A stretch of DNA of 64,000 nt, from contig NC_057925.1 of NCBI RefSeq assembly GCF_018873765.1, forward strand, positions 51,162,010 to 51,226,009. The letters are read 5' to 3'. Both the position numbers and the translations under genes were made by a program. How positions within the stretch are numbered: the stretch's first letter is position 1; each line of letters starts with the position of its first letter. The DNA comes from Telopea speciosissima. Lineage: Eukaryota; Streptophyta; Magnoliopsida; Proteales; Proteaceae. Positions 47,640 through 59,159 of the stretch are shown piece by piece. Below the pieces are notes generated by a model that was given only the letters and a program-made list of their open reading frames with translations, was not told the DNA's origin and searched no databases.

Positions 47640-47935
47640 GATTGCCGATCTATGAGGGTCAGTTTTTTAGATCGCCCAGGTCTATGAGGACAGGTCTTAC
47701 GACTTGGTTGCCGACCTATGAGGGTCGGTCTTCGAGGTCGGCCAGGTCTATGAGGATCGGTCTTACGACTTGGTTGCCAACCTATGAGGGTCGATCTTTG
47801 AGGTCGGCCAGGTCTATGAGGACCGGTCTTATGACTTGGTTGCTGACTACTTGGTTGCCTTCCGTCCTATGAGGGTCGGTCTTTGAGGTCGGCCAGGTCT
47901 ATGAGGACCGGTCTTACGACTTGGTCCGCCCGACG
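47640..47935 (-). repeat. Tandem array, four copies of about 66 bp
   Basis: TATGAGGGTC recurs at 47651, 47717, 47783 and 47868. The unit is 66 bp, and the last interval is longer because ACTTGGTTGC is duplicated. Each unit also has the GAGGTCGGCCAGGTCTATGAGG half. It lies in the 3' region of gypsy element 2. The open frame across it is a by-product. Confidence 0.9.
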
Positions 47936-48114
47936 TGTTGCAAGTGCGCTAAGCAAGTGGAGAAAAAGACTTTATTTCATTGAATCAAGAATGTTGAGGC
48001 CGAAGCCGAATACATAAATGCTTGTCATGAGCTGTGCCGAGCAGAATACTTAAGAAAATTATTGAAAAATTTTCTTTAAATTTTCTGAGTTCCAAGGCCC
48101 CGGTACCGTCTTTG

Positions 48115-51000
48115 TTAGGTCTTCATCACTAAGGGAGAACGGGATGAGGTCTTCCACGGGCCTTCCGCGCCTTTTGGTGAGCTCATCCCACTAGTCTTCA
48201 GGGAGATGCTCAACGCACATAGCCATTCCTCGGACATTTCCTTGTTTTGCTTTACAAAGGTGGCGTAGCACTCTTGAGCTCTCTTTTGATCACCTCGGAT
48301 TTCTCCGATGCCGTTCTCTGTGGGGAATTTTATCTTCAAATGTATTGACGAGATGATAGCTTAGAGGGCGGTGAGCGATGGGCGACCAAGTATGGCGTTG
48401 AAGGCCACCACCGACCGTACCACCATGAACTTGACTTGGATCGTCGCTTGGTATGGAGCTTGCCCGAACGTGACCAGGAGGTCTATCGACCCCTTGATCG
48501 TGGCGGCGGCCCCCGAGAATCCCTGGAGTGAGGTGGCTTTTGGTTTGAGCGCCTCATCCTCGAAGCCGAACTGTCGATACACGTCCAGCGACATAAGATC
48601 CAAGGATGCTCCCGTATCGATCAATACCCGTTGAACGGGTCTCCTCGCTATTTCCACATGTACCACGAAAGCATCATCGTGAGGTAAACTTATACCTTCG
48701 AGGTCGGCCTCAGAGAAGGAGATCGTCGCCTTCGGCCTTTTGCTCGGCATCTCCGCGACTCTGACGAATCGTGCATTCGCCTTGGCTTTTCGGGTGGATT
48801 CATGTCTGGGCCCCTTCGAGGATGGTGTATATGGGAGCTCCTTTCTTATTGCTCGGCCCGGATCCGTCATCCTTCTTTTTGGCTCGGACCTTGTCCTCAT
48901 CGCGCTCGGTCCTCCAGCTCTTAGACCTCGGCTCGGACTTCCTTTGATCGCGGTCTTCTGGTCGTCGACTTCCACGTTCTTCTCGGCTCCCCTTGATGTA
49001 CCTCTTCAAGTGCCCTGCTCTGATCAGCTCTTCGATTTCTCGTTTCAGCTGGTAGCACTCCTCGGTGTCGTGGCCTTCGTCCTTGTGGAATAGGCAGTAC
49101 TTGTTGGGGTTTCGGGATGACTCGGCTTGCATCGGTCGAGGTCGGCGTATGTACCCATCATCTTGAATTTGCATCAAAATTTCCTTCCGCGACCTGTTTA
49201 AGGGAGTGTACTCGGGACTCTGAGCTCGGTCTGAGCTCTCGGCTCTGCGGTCAGTCTTGGTCCGCTTTTCATCCCTTCGGTCATCGATCGCTAACCTTTT
49301 CTTCTCTCCCTCATTTTCATTCCCTTTGTGTGCTTGGAGAACGTCTTCCATGTTCGCAAACTCGTTACACCTGTCAAGGAGCTTGGCCATACTTTTGGTC
49401 GGCTTTCGAGCCAAGTCCTTGATCAGGTCTTCATGTGTAAGTCCATTGCTCATCGCGGTGTGAGTTGTGGCCTCATCCAGGTCTCTAACATCCAGGGATT
49501 CTTTATTGAACCGGGAGACATATGACCGGATCGACTCGTCCAACCTCTGTTTCACGCTGAGGAGGTTCACCGTCGTCTTCTTATGCTTCATGCTACTTTG
49601 GAAATGCGTGACGAAGGCTCGGCAACGTTGGGCAAAGCTTGTAATAGAGTTCGACGGTAGCCATGAGAACCAAGAAGTTGCCGCACCCTTTAGGGACGAG
49701 GGGAAAGCTCGGTAAGAAATAATCTCAGTCCCGCCGTACATGGTCATCATTGCGTTGAAGTAGTTGATGTGGTCGGTCTGGTCGGTAGTCCCATCATACC
49801 GGTCAAAGGGAGGTGGTTTGAACCCTACCGGAAGCGGTGTTGTCATGATCTCAGGTGGATAGGGGTGACGCCCGACCAGTGAGTAGGCATCCGGAGTTGC
49901 TTGTTTCTTAAGCCCTTCAACTTGCTTAGTCAGCTCCCTTAGCTTTTTCTCCATTTCAGACTCTGGAGCTCGGCCATTTTGTTCCTCAGCTCAGATGGGG
50001 TCTTGCGCTTTTTCCTGCTGAAGTCGGCCATTCTGGTCGGCCAGCTCATCCTGATGAGGTCGGCCAACCTGATCCTCTCTCTCGTGTTGACGAGGCCGAC
50101 CATTATGGTCAGCTCGGCCAACATCACTTCTCCTCGCGCGTCCATCATCTCTGTGGTCAGACTCATGTTGGCTCCTTCATCCATCTCTCCGGCGAAGTGG
50201 ACTTCGTCGCCGGGGGCTATGGTGAGAATCCTCTTCTTCGCTTGTAGCGCGTCGCCCTCGGGGCTCTTCACGCCGGTCTTGGTGTCTCCTCGATCCTTCA
50301 CCGTCACCGAGTGGCCCAAAAAAGATCGATCTCCGTGCAGCCGACCCAACGGGCTCGATGTCCTCTGCGACCCTCGGGCTTCTACGGTGTCCTCGCTCGT
50401 CCCATCGATTTCCCCCGCTAGCTCTGGGAGGGGGAGTTTTTCGGCCCCGGGGATGAGATGACGCAGCTTGGCTCAGCTCGGCCCTCTGCCGACCACCTTA
50501 TTGTTATTGATCTATGACACGCGCGGGTGCCAGTCGGGGCACGACCGGTGGCTGACCCATCAGCCCACCCTGAGCCATCTGAGTCATAAAGGTTCGCAGC
50601 ATCTCGTTAGTTTGAAGCATCTGCAATTGCAAATCCATGACCTGTCGATTATTCGCCGGCCCTTCAGGATCCACACTCTCCGGGAAAGGTGGTGGCGGCG
50701 GCAAGTTCAACCCATTCGGCTCGGCCTGAGTCTGGTCTACCGCCGCCGTGTCCAGTACACTTCCCCCATTGCCCCCGTTCACTGGTGGCGTGGGATTGAC
50801 AGTTGTACCCACATTGCGCGAAGCACCTTCCCCTCGCGGGGGTCTTCCTGCCGCCCCTTGCCGCGACGTCTTCGGGGGTGGCGATTGTCTCGCCTGCCTA
50901 TTAGGTTGCAGCTCATCTCCTCGAGAGGTTGAGCCATGTTGACCTGATCTCTTGTGCACCATTGTTGCTGCTCTTGAGGTTGGTAGAAACGACGACGACT
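48115..51000 (-). mobile_element. gag and protease-like region of gypsy element 2
   Basis: Minus strand. The gag start is near 51000 (wording MVHKRSGQHGSTSRGDEL). The gag core has INYFNAMMTMYGG and LKGAATSWFSWLP (about 49640-49760), and the finger region is KYCLFHKDEGHDTEECYQLK (about 49050-49110). An aspartic protease signature VLIDTGASLDLMSLDVYRQF lies at about 48570-48630. The last recognisable part is the segment that normally precedes reverse transcriptase (about 48115-48340). Wording is close to that of gypsy element 1, showing a shared family. Not intact. Confidence 0.85.
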
Positions 51001-51033
51001 TGCTGATGTCGTTCCTACAGACAACGCCAAATC

Positions 51034-52297
51034 TGTTGCAGGTGAAAACCTCCGATGCTCTGTTCGCCCACGGATGAGCTTGCAAAAACCAAGCGATGAG
51101 CACAAGAGAGCCGGTGTGGCTCCGGCCAAGGACTCTCCGTCGCTCAAGTCAGGTCTCCAATGCAACAGCGTAAATTCATAGTGAAAGCAAGATGAGGAAT
51201 GGTGCTCCATACCTGGGTATTTATAGAGTGAGGATGAGATGAGGCGGTTGGGAGAGTCCTAGTATGGTAGGAGTCCTTCTTTTGGAAGGCTCTCTCGCGT
51301 AGAGCGGAGTGGAGAGCTATTTTCGGGGTCGGGCTCTTATTAAGGTAAGAGTCCATATAAAGTGTGATTTCGTATTGCGTTGGGATCGTGGCTCGATCCT
51401 TATCCCGTGATTCTGGGGATGTGCTGACGTGGCCCCGCGATCCCCGGTGGGGCGCTATGGTAGCTTCTGTGGAGGAGGGCTCGGCCTCAGAGGTCGGCCT
51501 AGGAGGTCGGCCTGGTAGGTCGGTCTTGGCAGTCACCTCGGCCTTGGAAGTCGGCCTGTTAGGTCGGTCTCGGCAGTCAGCTCGGCCTAGGCTGTCCTGT
51601 GTATGCTCGGTCAGGAGTTTATGGCTGACTTGTGTGAGATCGGCTCAGAGCTCGGCCTCAGCCCCGGCTGACTTGTGTGAGCTCGGCTTTGTCCGGTGAC
51701 CTATCGGAGACCAAGTCCGCCCGGTTTCCTGTTCAGCTCAATTCGGTTCTTAGACTGACCTCAGGTCGGCCACGTGGCAGCTTCTAATTGGTGAAGTTAT
51801 TTTATGCCCTATCACGGCTTTAGTGCTCGGTCTCGGCCTCGGATTCAGTGCTCGGCCTCGGCCTCGGCTTTAGTGCTTGGCCTCGGCTTCGGCTTCAGTG
51901 CTCGGCCTCGGCCTCGGTCTCAGTGCTCGGCCTCGGCCTCGGTCTCAGTGCTCGGCCTCGGCCTCGGCTTCAGTGCTCGGCCTCGGCTTCGGCTTCAGTG
52001 CTCGGCCTCGGCCTCGGCTTTGGTGCTTGGCCTCGGCTTCGGCTTCAGTGCTAGGCCTCGGCCTCAGTTTCAGTGCTCGGCCTCGGCTTCGGCTTCAATG
52101 CTCGGTCTCGGCCTCGGTCTCAGTGCTCGGCCTCGACCTCGACCTCGGCTTCAGCTTCGGCTTTAGTGCTCGGCCTCGGCTTCGGCTTCAATGCTCGGCC
52201 TCGGCCTCGGTCTCAGTGCTTGGCCTCAGCCTCGGCTTCAGTTCCAGTACATTTACGTGGTAGCTTTTGGTTGGTTGGGGGATTCTATGACGTATCA
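51034..52297 (-). repeat. 5' LTR of gypsy element 2, minisatellite-expanded
   Basis: 1264 bp against 896 bp for its partner. Most of the difference is the minisatellite at 51830-52245; a smaller part is a local duplication of the GACTTGTGTGAG/CTCGGC segment near 51625-51690. Confidence 0.93.
51830..52245. repeat. Minisatellite, about 16 units of about 25 bp
   Basis: Units read GTGCTCGGCCTCGGCCTCGG followed by CTTCA or TCTCA. Two unit variants (CTTCA, TCTCA) alternate in blocks. The 3' LTR has about four. Open frames on both strands here encode only Ser/Ala/Leu/Gly reiterations and are not genes. Confidence 0.92.
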
Positions 52298-52302
52298 CAA
52301 AT

Positions 52303-53594
52303 ATACGATTCTCCTGCTGATTTAGGCGTCGTCCTCTCACCAATGATCTTCCCACTGATGCGCTATTACTCAAGTTAAGAACCAGTAACCATGTATTGTC
52401 ACTCTTATTCCGTTATTGACGTTGGATTTCAATGTTTTTCTTTAAATAAAAAATACATGCGTGGGACCTGTCCATTTTTTATTAGATTCTTTAGTTCATA
52501 AGTGTTTTTTTTCTTTACCTCTTAGTTCTCCGTTATATCTGTGGATTAATTCTCCTAACGTTTGCGTTTGTTGTTATCGAGTTGTGATGTTTGATGGATA
52601 CATTTGGTTTTGTGCTAGGATTTGTTGGATTTTGCTTTGCTTTCGATCGTCGACTTTATTTCACAGGATTCCTTATTTATCTAATTGAACGCTCCAATTT
52701 AAGGGTAAGCTGTTTTACTCATCATCTCCTCCCATGAATTGCCGATTCTTTCACTTGGATTGGTTCTTTGCTTGAATTGTAGTCACAATTCTAAATGTGG
52801 TTAGGAATAAGAGTTGGCAATTCCACATTATATTTTGTTTAAAAAATTCTTGTTTTTTTTGGATATTCCAGATTGGTTACAAATTGATATTAGTGGTTCA
52901 TGGTTCTCAAATACCTTTAGTCATCGGTCTTGTACTCTTGTTTCATTTTGTTGTTATCTTAGAGGTTAAGGAGTACTTCAAATGAAACAATCCCTGCTAA
53001 GAAAACAGGAAAATTTTATGTAGTTTGAATCAGAACCTTTCGGTTTTTTGACGCTCTCTTCCTGTCTACACTATTTTTTTTTGGCCTTGAATTATAATTT
53101 TTGGATCATACAATGGAATTTTGATGATTTCTAATATTTATTTGTTTGGGAGGTATAATGTATTTGATTCAAAAGACGTTGTATTCTGATGTGATTCTTC
53201 TGTATCGTCAAAATGGAATAAAAAAGGTTTTATTATGATTGCTTAGGCTCCTTATGTTAGCAGTGGTCAGTATCCTTCTTGTTCATGGATATTGATGTGT
53301 ATTTGGAGCTAGATTTGTTTAAGGCTTCCTGATTTTCATTTATATGGTGACTCTGCAGAACTTGTTTGAAAGTATTTGTTCTATGTGGAATGGCAGGAAT
53401 GCCCTTATATTTGTTGGCATTTAAGTAACAGTGACCTCCTCTGCATTGGTCTTTCTTTGGGTTAACGTGTAAAGTTTCAATTGTCACAAACATGATATGT
53501 CTCTTGTGAAACTATCACTACATTCTTGCATTTGATTCAGGAAAGCAGATCCATTGTGGTTGGTGGAATTCTAACTGCTTTGTTGCCCTTGCAG
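52303..53594. other. Host sequence between the second nest and the tubulin exons
   Basis: T-rich intron-like sequence. The first tubulin coding exon, which should start MRECISIH, was looked for here and not found. An acceptor TTGCCCTTGCAG ends the stretch at 53594. Confidence 0.4.
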
Positions 53595-54089
53595 TGATAA
53601 TACAATTGGTATTGCACTTGATGCGTTTAATACTTTCTTTAGTGAGACTGGTTCTGGCAGGCATGTACCAAGAGCTATATTTGTTGATTTGGAAGCCACT
53701 GTCATTGATGAAGTTAGGATTGGGTCCTACAAGCAGCTTTTCCACCCGGAGCAAGTCATTTTTGGGGAGGAAGATGCTGCTAATAATTTTGCCAGAGGAC
53801 ATTATACTGGTTAATTGCATCTCATGTTCTTTGATTCTCTTACAATGTCAGCTTCTTTGGCTAAGCTATTTTGATGTTATGTGCTGCAGTGGGAAAGGAA
53901 ATTGTAGATCTATGCCTTGACCGAGTAAGGAAATTAGCTGACAACTGCACTGGTTTGAAAGGGTTTCTGGTATTTAGTGGCGTGGGTGGTAACACTGGTT
54001 CTGGTTTGGGTTCTTTGTTGTTAGAACGATTATCTATGGATTACGGGAAGAAGTCAAAGCTTGGGTTCACTATCTGTGCTTCTCCACAG
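53595..54089 (+). pseudogene. Alpha-tubulin gene fragment (two exons)
   Basis: Exon a (53595-53809) gives [20 protein letters not shown] and onward to NNFARGHYT. Exon b (53890-54089) gives [20 protein letters not shown] to ICASPQ. The intron (53810-53889) is GT-AG, and a further donor GTAATT follows exon b. This matches residues from about 38 to 177 of plant alpha-tubulin, which is about 450 residues long. The first exon and the whole C-terminal half are absent. The GTP-binding signature GGGTGSG reads GGNTGSG, and further changes at conserved places ([12 protein letters not shown] for SDKTVGGGDDAF; IFGEEDA for ISGKEDA) argue against function. Because the introns are kept, it is a duplicated fragment, not a retro-copy. 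Confidence 0.88.
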
Positions 54090-57000
54090 GTAATTTCTGA
54101 TTTATACAGACGATATCAAGAGCAACACCAGAACCACAGAAAGTACAATGTTAATTTGAATGAGGAATGCCAATTGCCTGATTTACATAAGGTCACTGTG
54201 AGAGTAAGTGTCTAATGGTAAATCATAATGGTCAAGTGTCTGACCTCAGCTTCGTTCTGGATTCTGTGATTTGTTTGAAATTGTGGAGCATTCTCCCTTT
54301 GGTTTTGGTTCGAGTGATGGGGTTCACTGAGGCTGAATGTGGTCACTATGGAAACCACCACCGTTGCCTTGCCAGGACTCTGCAAAAACCGAAGTTGTGG
54401 AGTTTGGGTTGTTTTTCTTTTTTTCTCTTTCAAAGATTTTAGGTATGACTTATCCATTTTTTTTCTCATTATGTCTATATGCCGCCATGGGATTTACATA
54501 TTGGCTCTCTCTATCTTTGGGACTCCTTTTGATCTTTTTCCTTCTCCTTTCAGACGCTCTAAGCAAGAAATTCAGTTCTTTTGGAGTTTATGTGGTTTCT
54601 TTCTGAAGTAGGATATGAGAAATGGATTGGATTATGTCCAAACTTATTGTTTTCTTAATCGTTACATACATTTGTTCTGATTTCGCTCCATGTTTTTTTC
54701 CCCAAGTTATCAAATGTGTTTTGAAATTGGGATGATGGTATGTGTGAATTTGGTGTTTTGAAAATTTAGTTTTGTCTCTGCTTTTGGCATGATTGAACTT
54801 TAATGGATTTCAGATAGAGATTTATATTAGTGGGCTTCTCTAAGCACCGGGTTTTTTCCCTTTCCTCAGGATGGTTGAGCTCAGAGGCAGGTAAACTTCT
54901 ACGGGGTTAAAAAGATACTGCTACAAGAAAATTGGGTGTAAAAAGTGAATGGGTTCACCGAATGGTAAGCATATTAGATTCTCTAATCACCATATGAACA
55001 CTTGGGATTGCAAAATCATCTTTTTAGTGTTTGTAGCTCTTGTTTTCAGAGCTTTTTTTTTTGGTGAATAATTTTCAGAGCTTTTTTGTTTCTTACTTTC
55101 TGTATTTTTGTCTTCCAACAAAACAACTTATTTCTGCTCCGCGGCTTTGCATCCTTGTTGGATTATGAACTTGGAGTCATCAAAGATAAATTCTTGGAGG
55201 TTCTTGATATTTTCTATGGATAAATAATAAAAATGTTTTTATTTTTGCTAGGGCTTGTCTCACTGCAATAATGCTAATCAGAATTCTAATCCTAAGATTG
55301 TGAAAATATCTCATCTGTCATTTCATATACAAATACATTATGTCTCTTTAAAGTTTAATGATAATGAGAATATGGCCATACTACTACCTTTATGGACCCC
55401 CCCCCCCCCAAAAAAAAATGTTTACTTCAATGAATAATGATGCATTATCATTAGCAATGAAAAGTTGTGTCAAATGTAGAGGTTTTTAGTCCTACATTGT
55501 AGCATTGATTGCAATTTCAAGTATGATACTGGATTACCATTATATATGGAAAGTCGCATCATGGGTCCAAGTTTTTAGTCAAACGCCAAGGATGAAATTA
55601 ATGATCCTCCAAGAGCGGTCAAGAAATTGTTGAATAATCTTGTCTTTGTTGCATTGTTTTAAAATCATATTAGAATTAGTGGAATTGGTCGTTGATTCTG
55701 ATTAATTCTGGTTCTCAATAAATGAGTTCTAAATGAGGTCAATTGAGTTCGGCCAAGTTTGGCCAATTCCGAGTTGATTCAAATCAAAATCAATGCCAGT
55801 CCCATTCCCAATTTCAATATTTTTTTTAACCTTGATTAGTGTTGGATTATTTTAATGTCACATATACTCTTTATGCCTTTAGAATCTGGATGTTAACTAT
55901 TAATTTCAGCACAATTTTTTTCAAAGCCCCAACATATTGGATTGTGTCTAATGGTTATTTAAAGAGCAAGTAAACTCACCCATGGTTAACCAAGTAGAAG
56001 AAAACCACTCATGTCAAAAAAGTTGCAAATTCTCTTTTGACTCATGGGACTCGTGGCAAACAATCTGTTGGTATCTTAGAAGGCCCGCTGAAAAAGCTTA
56101 CCCGTTGCTTTCCCTATTGTTCAAACTAATAGTACTGCTGTCACTCAACAACTACCATCCTTCTCTCCCCAACCCCAAAAGCATACTTTCTGAACATCAC
56201 TTGCAGCAACTAAATATGCCTTTGAATAGTTGCAATAATTTAATCACTCCTAGGAGTGAAAAGAATGAAAGATTGAACATTTGCAATTTTCTGATGAAAC
56301 TTAATTCTTCTACTATAGAATTTTGGAATTCCTTGCTTTGGTGGCTTCATTTTTTTTTATTCTCCTTTTTTTAGTCATATGTTTAATCTAGAGTGATGAA
56401 GGAGAGTTTAGTGCTCCATAATTGTCGCTCTTCTCCTCTCCTAATTCCTTTTTGATTGTGACAAGCAGGTTTGAGAGGAGAAGCAACTTCGAGCTCGTAT
56501 CATTAACGGAGGATCATTGCAACCATTCGATTAAAGTTATGTCCATATTTTACTGTGTCTGCTAGATGGGAATTGCAGCAGAGGATCCCTCCTATCACTG
56601 TTGCTGTTATAGTAGGGAAGAATCCCTAATCCTAATGCCATCCAATGTGCCTTAGTCAGCACATGCTCCGTCTATGAAATATGTGAAGTTTAGTATTTTC
56701 TCCTTTTTCTTTTTCCCACTTGTGGATGGTAATTTATATTTTATATTCATTGCAAGTTGCAATTTTTTAAAGCCCAAACGCCTTGCCCGAGTGGGGGTAA
56801 GACGGACATTGCACGCAGCCCCGTGTCTGGGTAGCACGGTCCTGCCGGGCAGCTCGGTAGTAGAGGATCCAAATACAGAAGTTTCAGGATGTTTGAGTGT
56901 TACATTTTTTCAAAGAAAATTTTGGAAAGAACTCCTGGTAAAAGAGGGCCTCAAAATAATTCTATACAAGCCATATTATATGGCTTCTTCTCTTAATCAG

Positions 57001-57170
57001 ATTGAGTTATGTTTATATTAGCTTATGGATTCTTGTATTAACTTGCAAAGAGCTTTTTATTTAAACATATGAAGAAGTCATAAAGTTCATACCCAAAATG
57101 TTACATGGGTGTATCGAAAGAAAATTCTACTAAGTTGATCTTCAACAAGATATATGGGGATCATTATCAC
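54090..57170. other. Gene-poor region after the tubulin fragment
   Basis: No tubulin 3' exons were found. Small frames (54215-54442, 55982-56374, 56674-57021) have no recognisable family. A poly-C/poly-A junction lies at 55398-55418. Around 56770-56870 is a GC-richer patch (CTTGCCCGAGTGGGGGTAAG) that resembles parts of the foldback at 62393-62560, probably a related MITE remnant. Confidence 0.4.
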
Positions 57171-57330
57171 CTCCAATTCCGACATCCTCTAATTCCCTAC
57201 AATTCCTCACATAGGAGCTGAAATGACCATTTACCCACTGCCTGAACACACTGCCTAAGGTGCGGTAGGGTGGTCATTTCAGCTCCTATGTGAGGGATTG
57301 GAGGGAATTGGAAGGGTGTCAGAATTGGAG
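57171..57330. mobile_element. Foldback MITE, about 60-bp arms
   Basis: 57171-57230 (CTCCAATTCCGACATCCTCT, then CACATAGGAGCTGAAATGACC) is mirrored at 57271-57330, with a 40-bp loop holding CACTGCC reiterations. Arm identity is about 88% by eye. No clear duplication at the ends. Confidence 0.8.
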
Positions 57331-57849
57331 CTCTTTGCATTAGTACTTATTTTCTTGATTTGTTAATTGGTTTTTACATGGTCCCTCTCTTTCGCTCAGT
57401 TGCACACATCACTTGCTCGTGCACCTGGCCAGTGTTAAAATAAGGTTTAGGAAGGGAAAAAGTGGAGAAGATTTGCATTGGTGGGGGTGTTGCCTTGGTA
57501 TCAATTTTTGTGGCTTCTTTTTGTACATCATCTGTCTTAGTTTCTACGCCTGTGGCAGTGTCCATAATCTCTCTCTTTTCTTTTCTATCTGTTTTTGTAT
57601 GTGGACCTCCCTGAGTTCTCAAGTACAACTGAAACCAAATCAATTATTAGTGATTTTAATTTCATAAACCAATTACACATCGGGTTTGATTAATTGATTT
57701 GTTATTGGTTTTGGCTATTGGCTGATTGGTAGAAAGAGAATGAGGAGAGGGCATTAAAGATAAACGTGGGGAAAGAAGAGGGGTTTAAGGGAGAGATTTA
57801 ATAATAGTTTCGAAATTAATTAAAGGGAGAAATAATGCTATTTCTAAGC

Positions 57850-57974
57850 CCAGACATAGGACAGTGCAAAATGACCACCATACCCCATAAAAAGACAAAA
57901 ATTCCTGAGGGCCAGGCTCTGGGCAGTGCAAAATGACCACCATATCCCATAGAAAGAAGGAAATTTCTGAGGGC
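57850..57974 (+). repeat. Tandem duplication, 2 x 62 bp
   Basis: CAGTGCAAAATGACCACCAT starts at 57862 and 57924; both copies end TTCCTGAGGGC or TTTCTGAGGGC. Just beyond is GGACATTGCATGACCGCAGG, which resembles 56805-56820, so both places may hold one MITE family. Confidence 0.8.
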
Positions 57975-58009
57975 AAGGTGGACATTGCATGACCGCAGGG
58001 GGCTGCATT

Positions 58010-58634
58010 CCCTTAATTTGCATCTTATACCCAATTATAATATCTCTATTCCAGTAATCACCATCTTTCCATCTTTCATCTCTTCCTCTTCTACGTTTCT
58101 AAGGCACCGATTATAACATCTCTTAAATACGTTCACTTTCCTAAGTACTTGAAATTTTCCTCTCCCATCTTTAATCTGTCCTAGATACTCTCCTAATTTA
58201 TTTATAATTTCAAATCTTAACTGTCTCTCTCTCTTGCGTGTCGAACTCACACTAGAGAATTTAATTTAAATCATCAATAGTCATCAATTCCCTCCCCCCC
58301 TCTCTCTCTTTTACCCAATTTAAACCATCAATAGTCATTAGTTCCCTCACTCTCAAGTCTAAGAAAGAAGTGTTATGATTGACATGTTGAGAATGATGGC
58401 CTGATGGAAGTAAACTATCCGACTCCTATTCACTCTAATTGCTGCCTTTGTTCTTAACCCGTTATCTTTTTCCAAAGAATCATGCTCCACACAATTGGAT
58501 GTTTATTTTAATTTATTTTCTATCGAGGTAAGATGTCAAGGAAAGATTACCTCAACAGATATGGATCAAAGTGCATGAATTTCTCTCTCTCCCCTAATAA
58601 ATGCTCATGTGCATTTGCACGTACATGTTTACTA

Positions 58635-58679
<45 letters not shown>

Positions 58680-59032
58680 TTAATATAAGTATTTTCTTAA
58701 CCAAAAAAAAAAAAAAAAAAAGATAAGAGAATCGTAGAGGGATAACTACAAGCTTTGTCATCATCATGAAGTGGGAACCCATAAAAGGAGTAGATCATCT
58801 ATTATTTTAATCAAGGCCATAAAAAGAGTCATTGACATGATTGTTATTTAGTTGTAGTCCCTATAAGCTTCCAGGCCTATTGAGGGGACAACGTTACAAT
58901 TGTAGAGAGAGAGTCTACACACGCTATTTTTTTCAACATATTTATTAGCTGTCCCACAGGTTGAGATCCTATGTTAATTACAAAAACATGGTCTAATGAG
59001 ACACATGGACGGTGCCATAAATCAGGGCCAAC
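58010..59032. other. Intergenic, includes a (TA)n microsatellite at 58639-58672
   Basis: About 17 TA units followed by AT-rich sequence and an A18-type run near 58703. No gene or terminal repeats seen. Confidence 0.5.
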
Positions 59033-59148
59033 CCGACCCGGCCCGGCCCGACCTTGGCAGGGTCAGGGTCAGGGTCAGCGTTAAGGCCTCTAGGGTCGGA
59101 TTAGGGTTTAGGGCAGGCTCGGCCCAACCCGACCCATTGACACCCCTA
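59033..59148. mobile_element. hAT-like element, right part
   Basis: Ends CATTGACACCCCTA at 59148 and is filled with CGGCCCGGCCCGACC and GGGTCAGGGTCAGGGTCAG. The left end CAGGGCCAACCC is diverged and no 8-bp duplication was found. It abuts the LRR fragment. Confidence 0.55.
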
Positions 59149-59159
59149 GTTATCTGAAA

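Larger units (their letters stand above)
38315..52297 (-). mobile_element. Tat-lineage gypsy element with gag and protease only (nested, broken)
   Basis: The outer ends are TGTTGC and TATCA, flanked by identical CAAAT at 38310-38314 and 52298-52302. It lies on the minus strand: 5' LTR 51034-52297, a primer-binding-like site just inside it (complement of 51012-51033), gag and protease-like parts (48115-51000), a purine tract (complement of 39211-39225) and 3' LTR 38315-39210. No reverse transcriptase core, RNase H or integrase part was recognised. It therefore resembles the TR-GAG class of non-autonomous plant elements, or a pol-less derivative. A few breaks are present in the gag/protease region. 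LTRs differ by about 3% by eye in alignable parts, roughly a million years at 1.3e-8. It contains the element at 39238-47129. Confidence 0.92.

Noticed and set aside
51804-52263. Open frames of Ser/Ala/Leu/Gly repeats
   Set aside because: Translation of the 25-bp minisatellite; open in several frames at once.
56495-56520. AACGGAGGATCATTG, similar to the 3' end of 18S rRNA
   Set aside because: Match is only about a dozen bases with no rRNA sequence on either side; chance.
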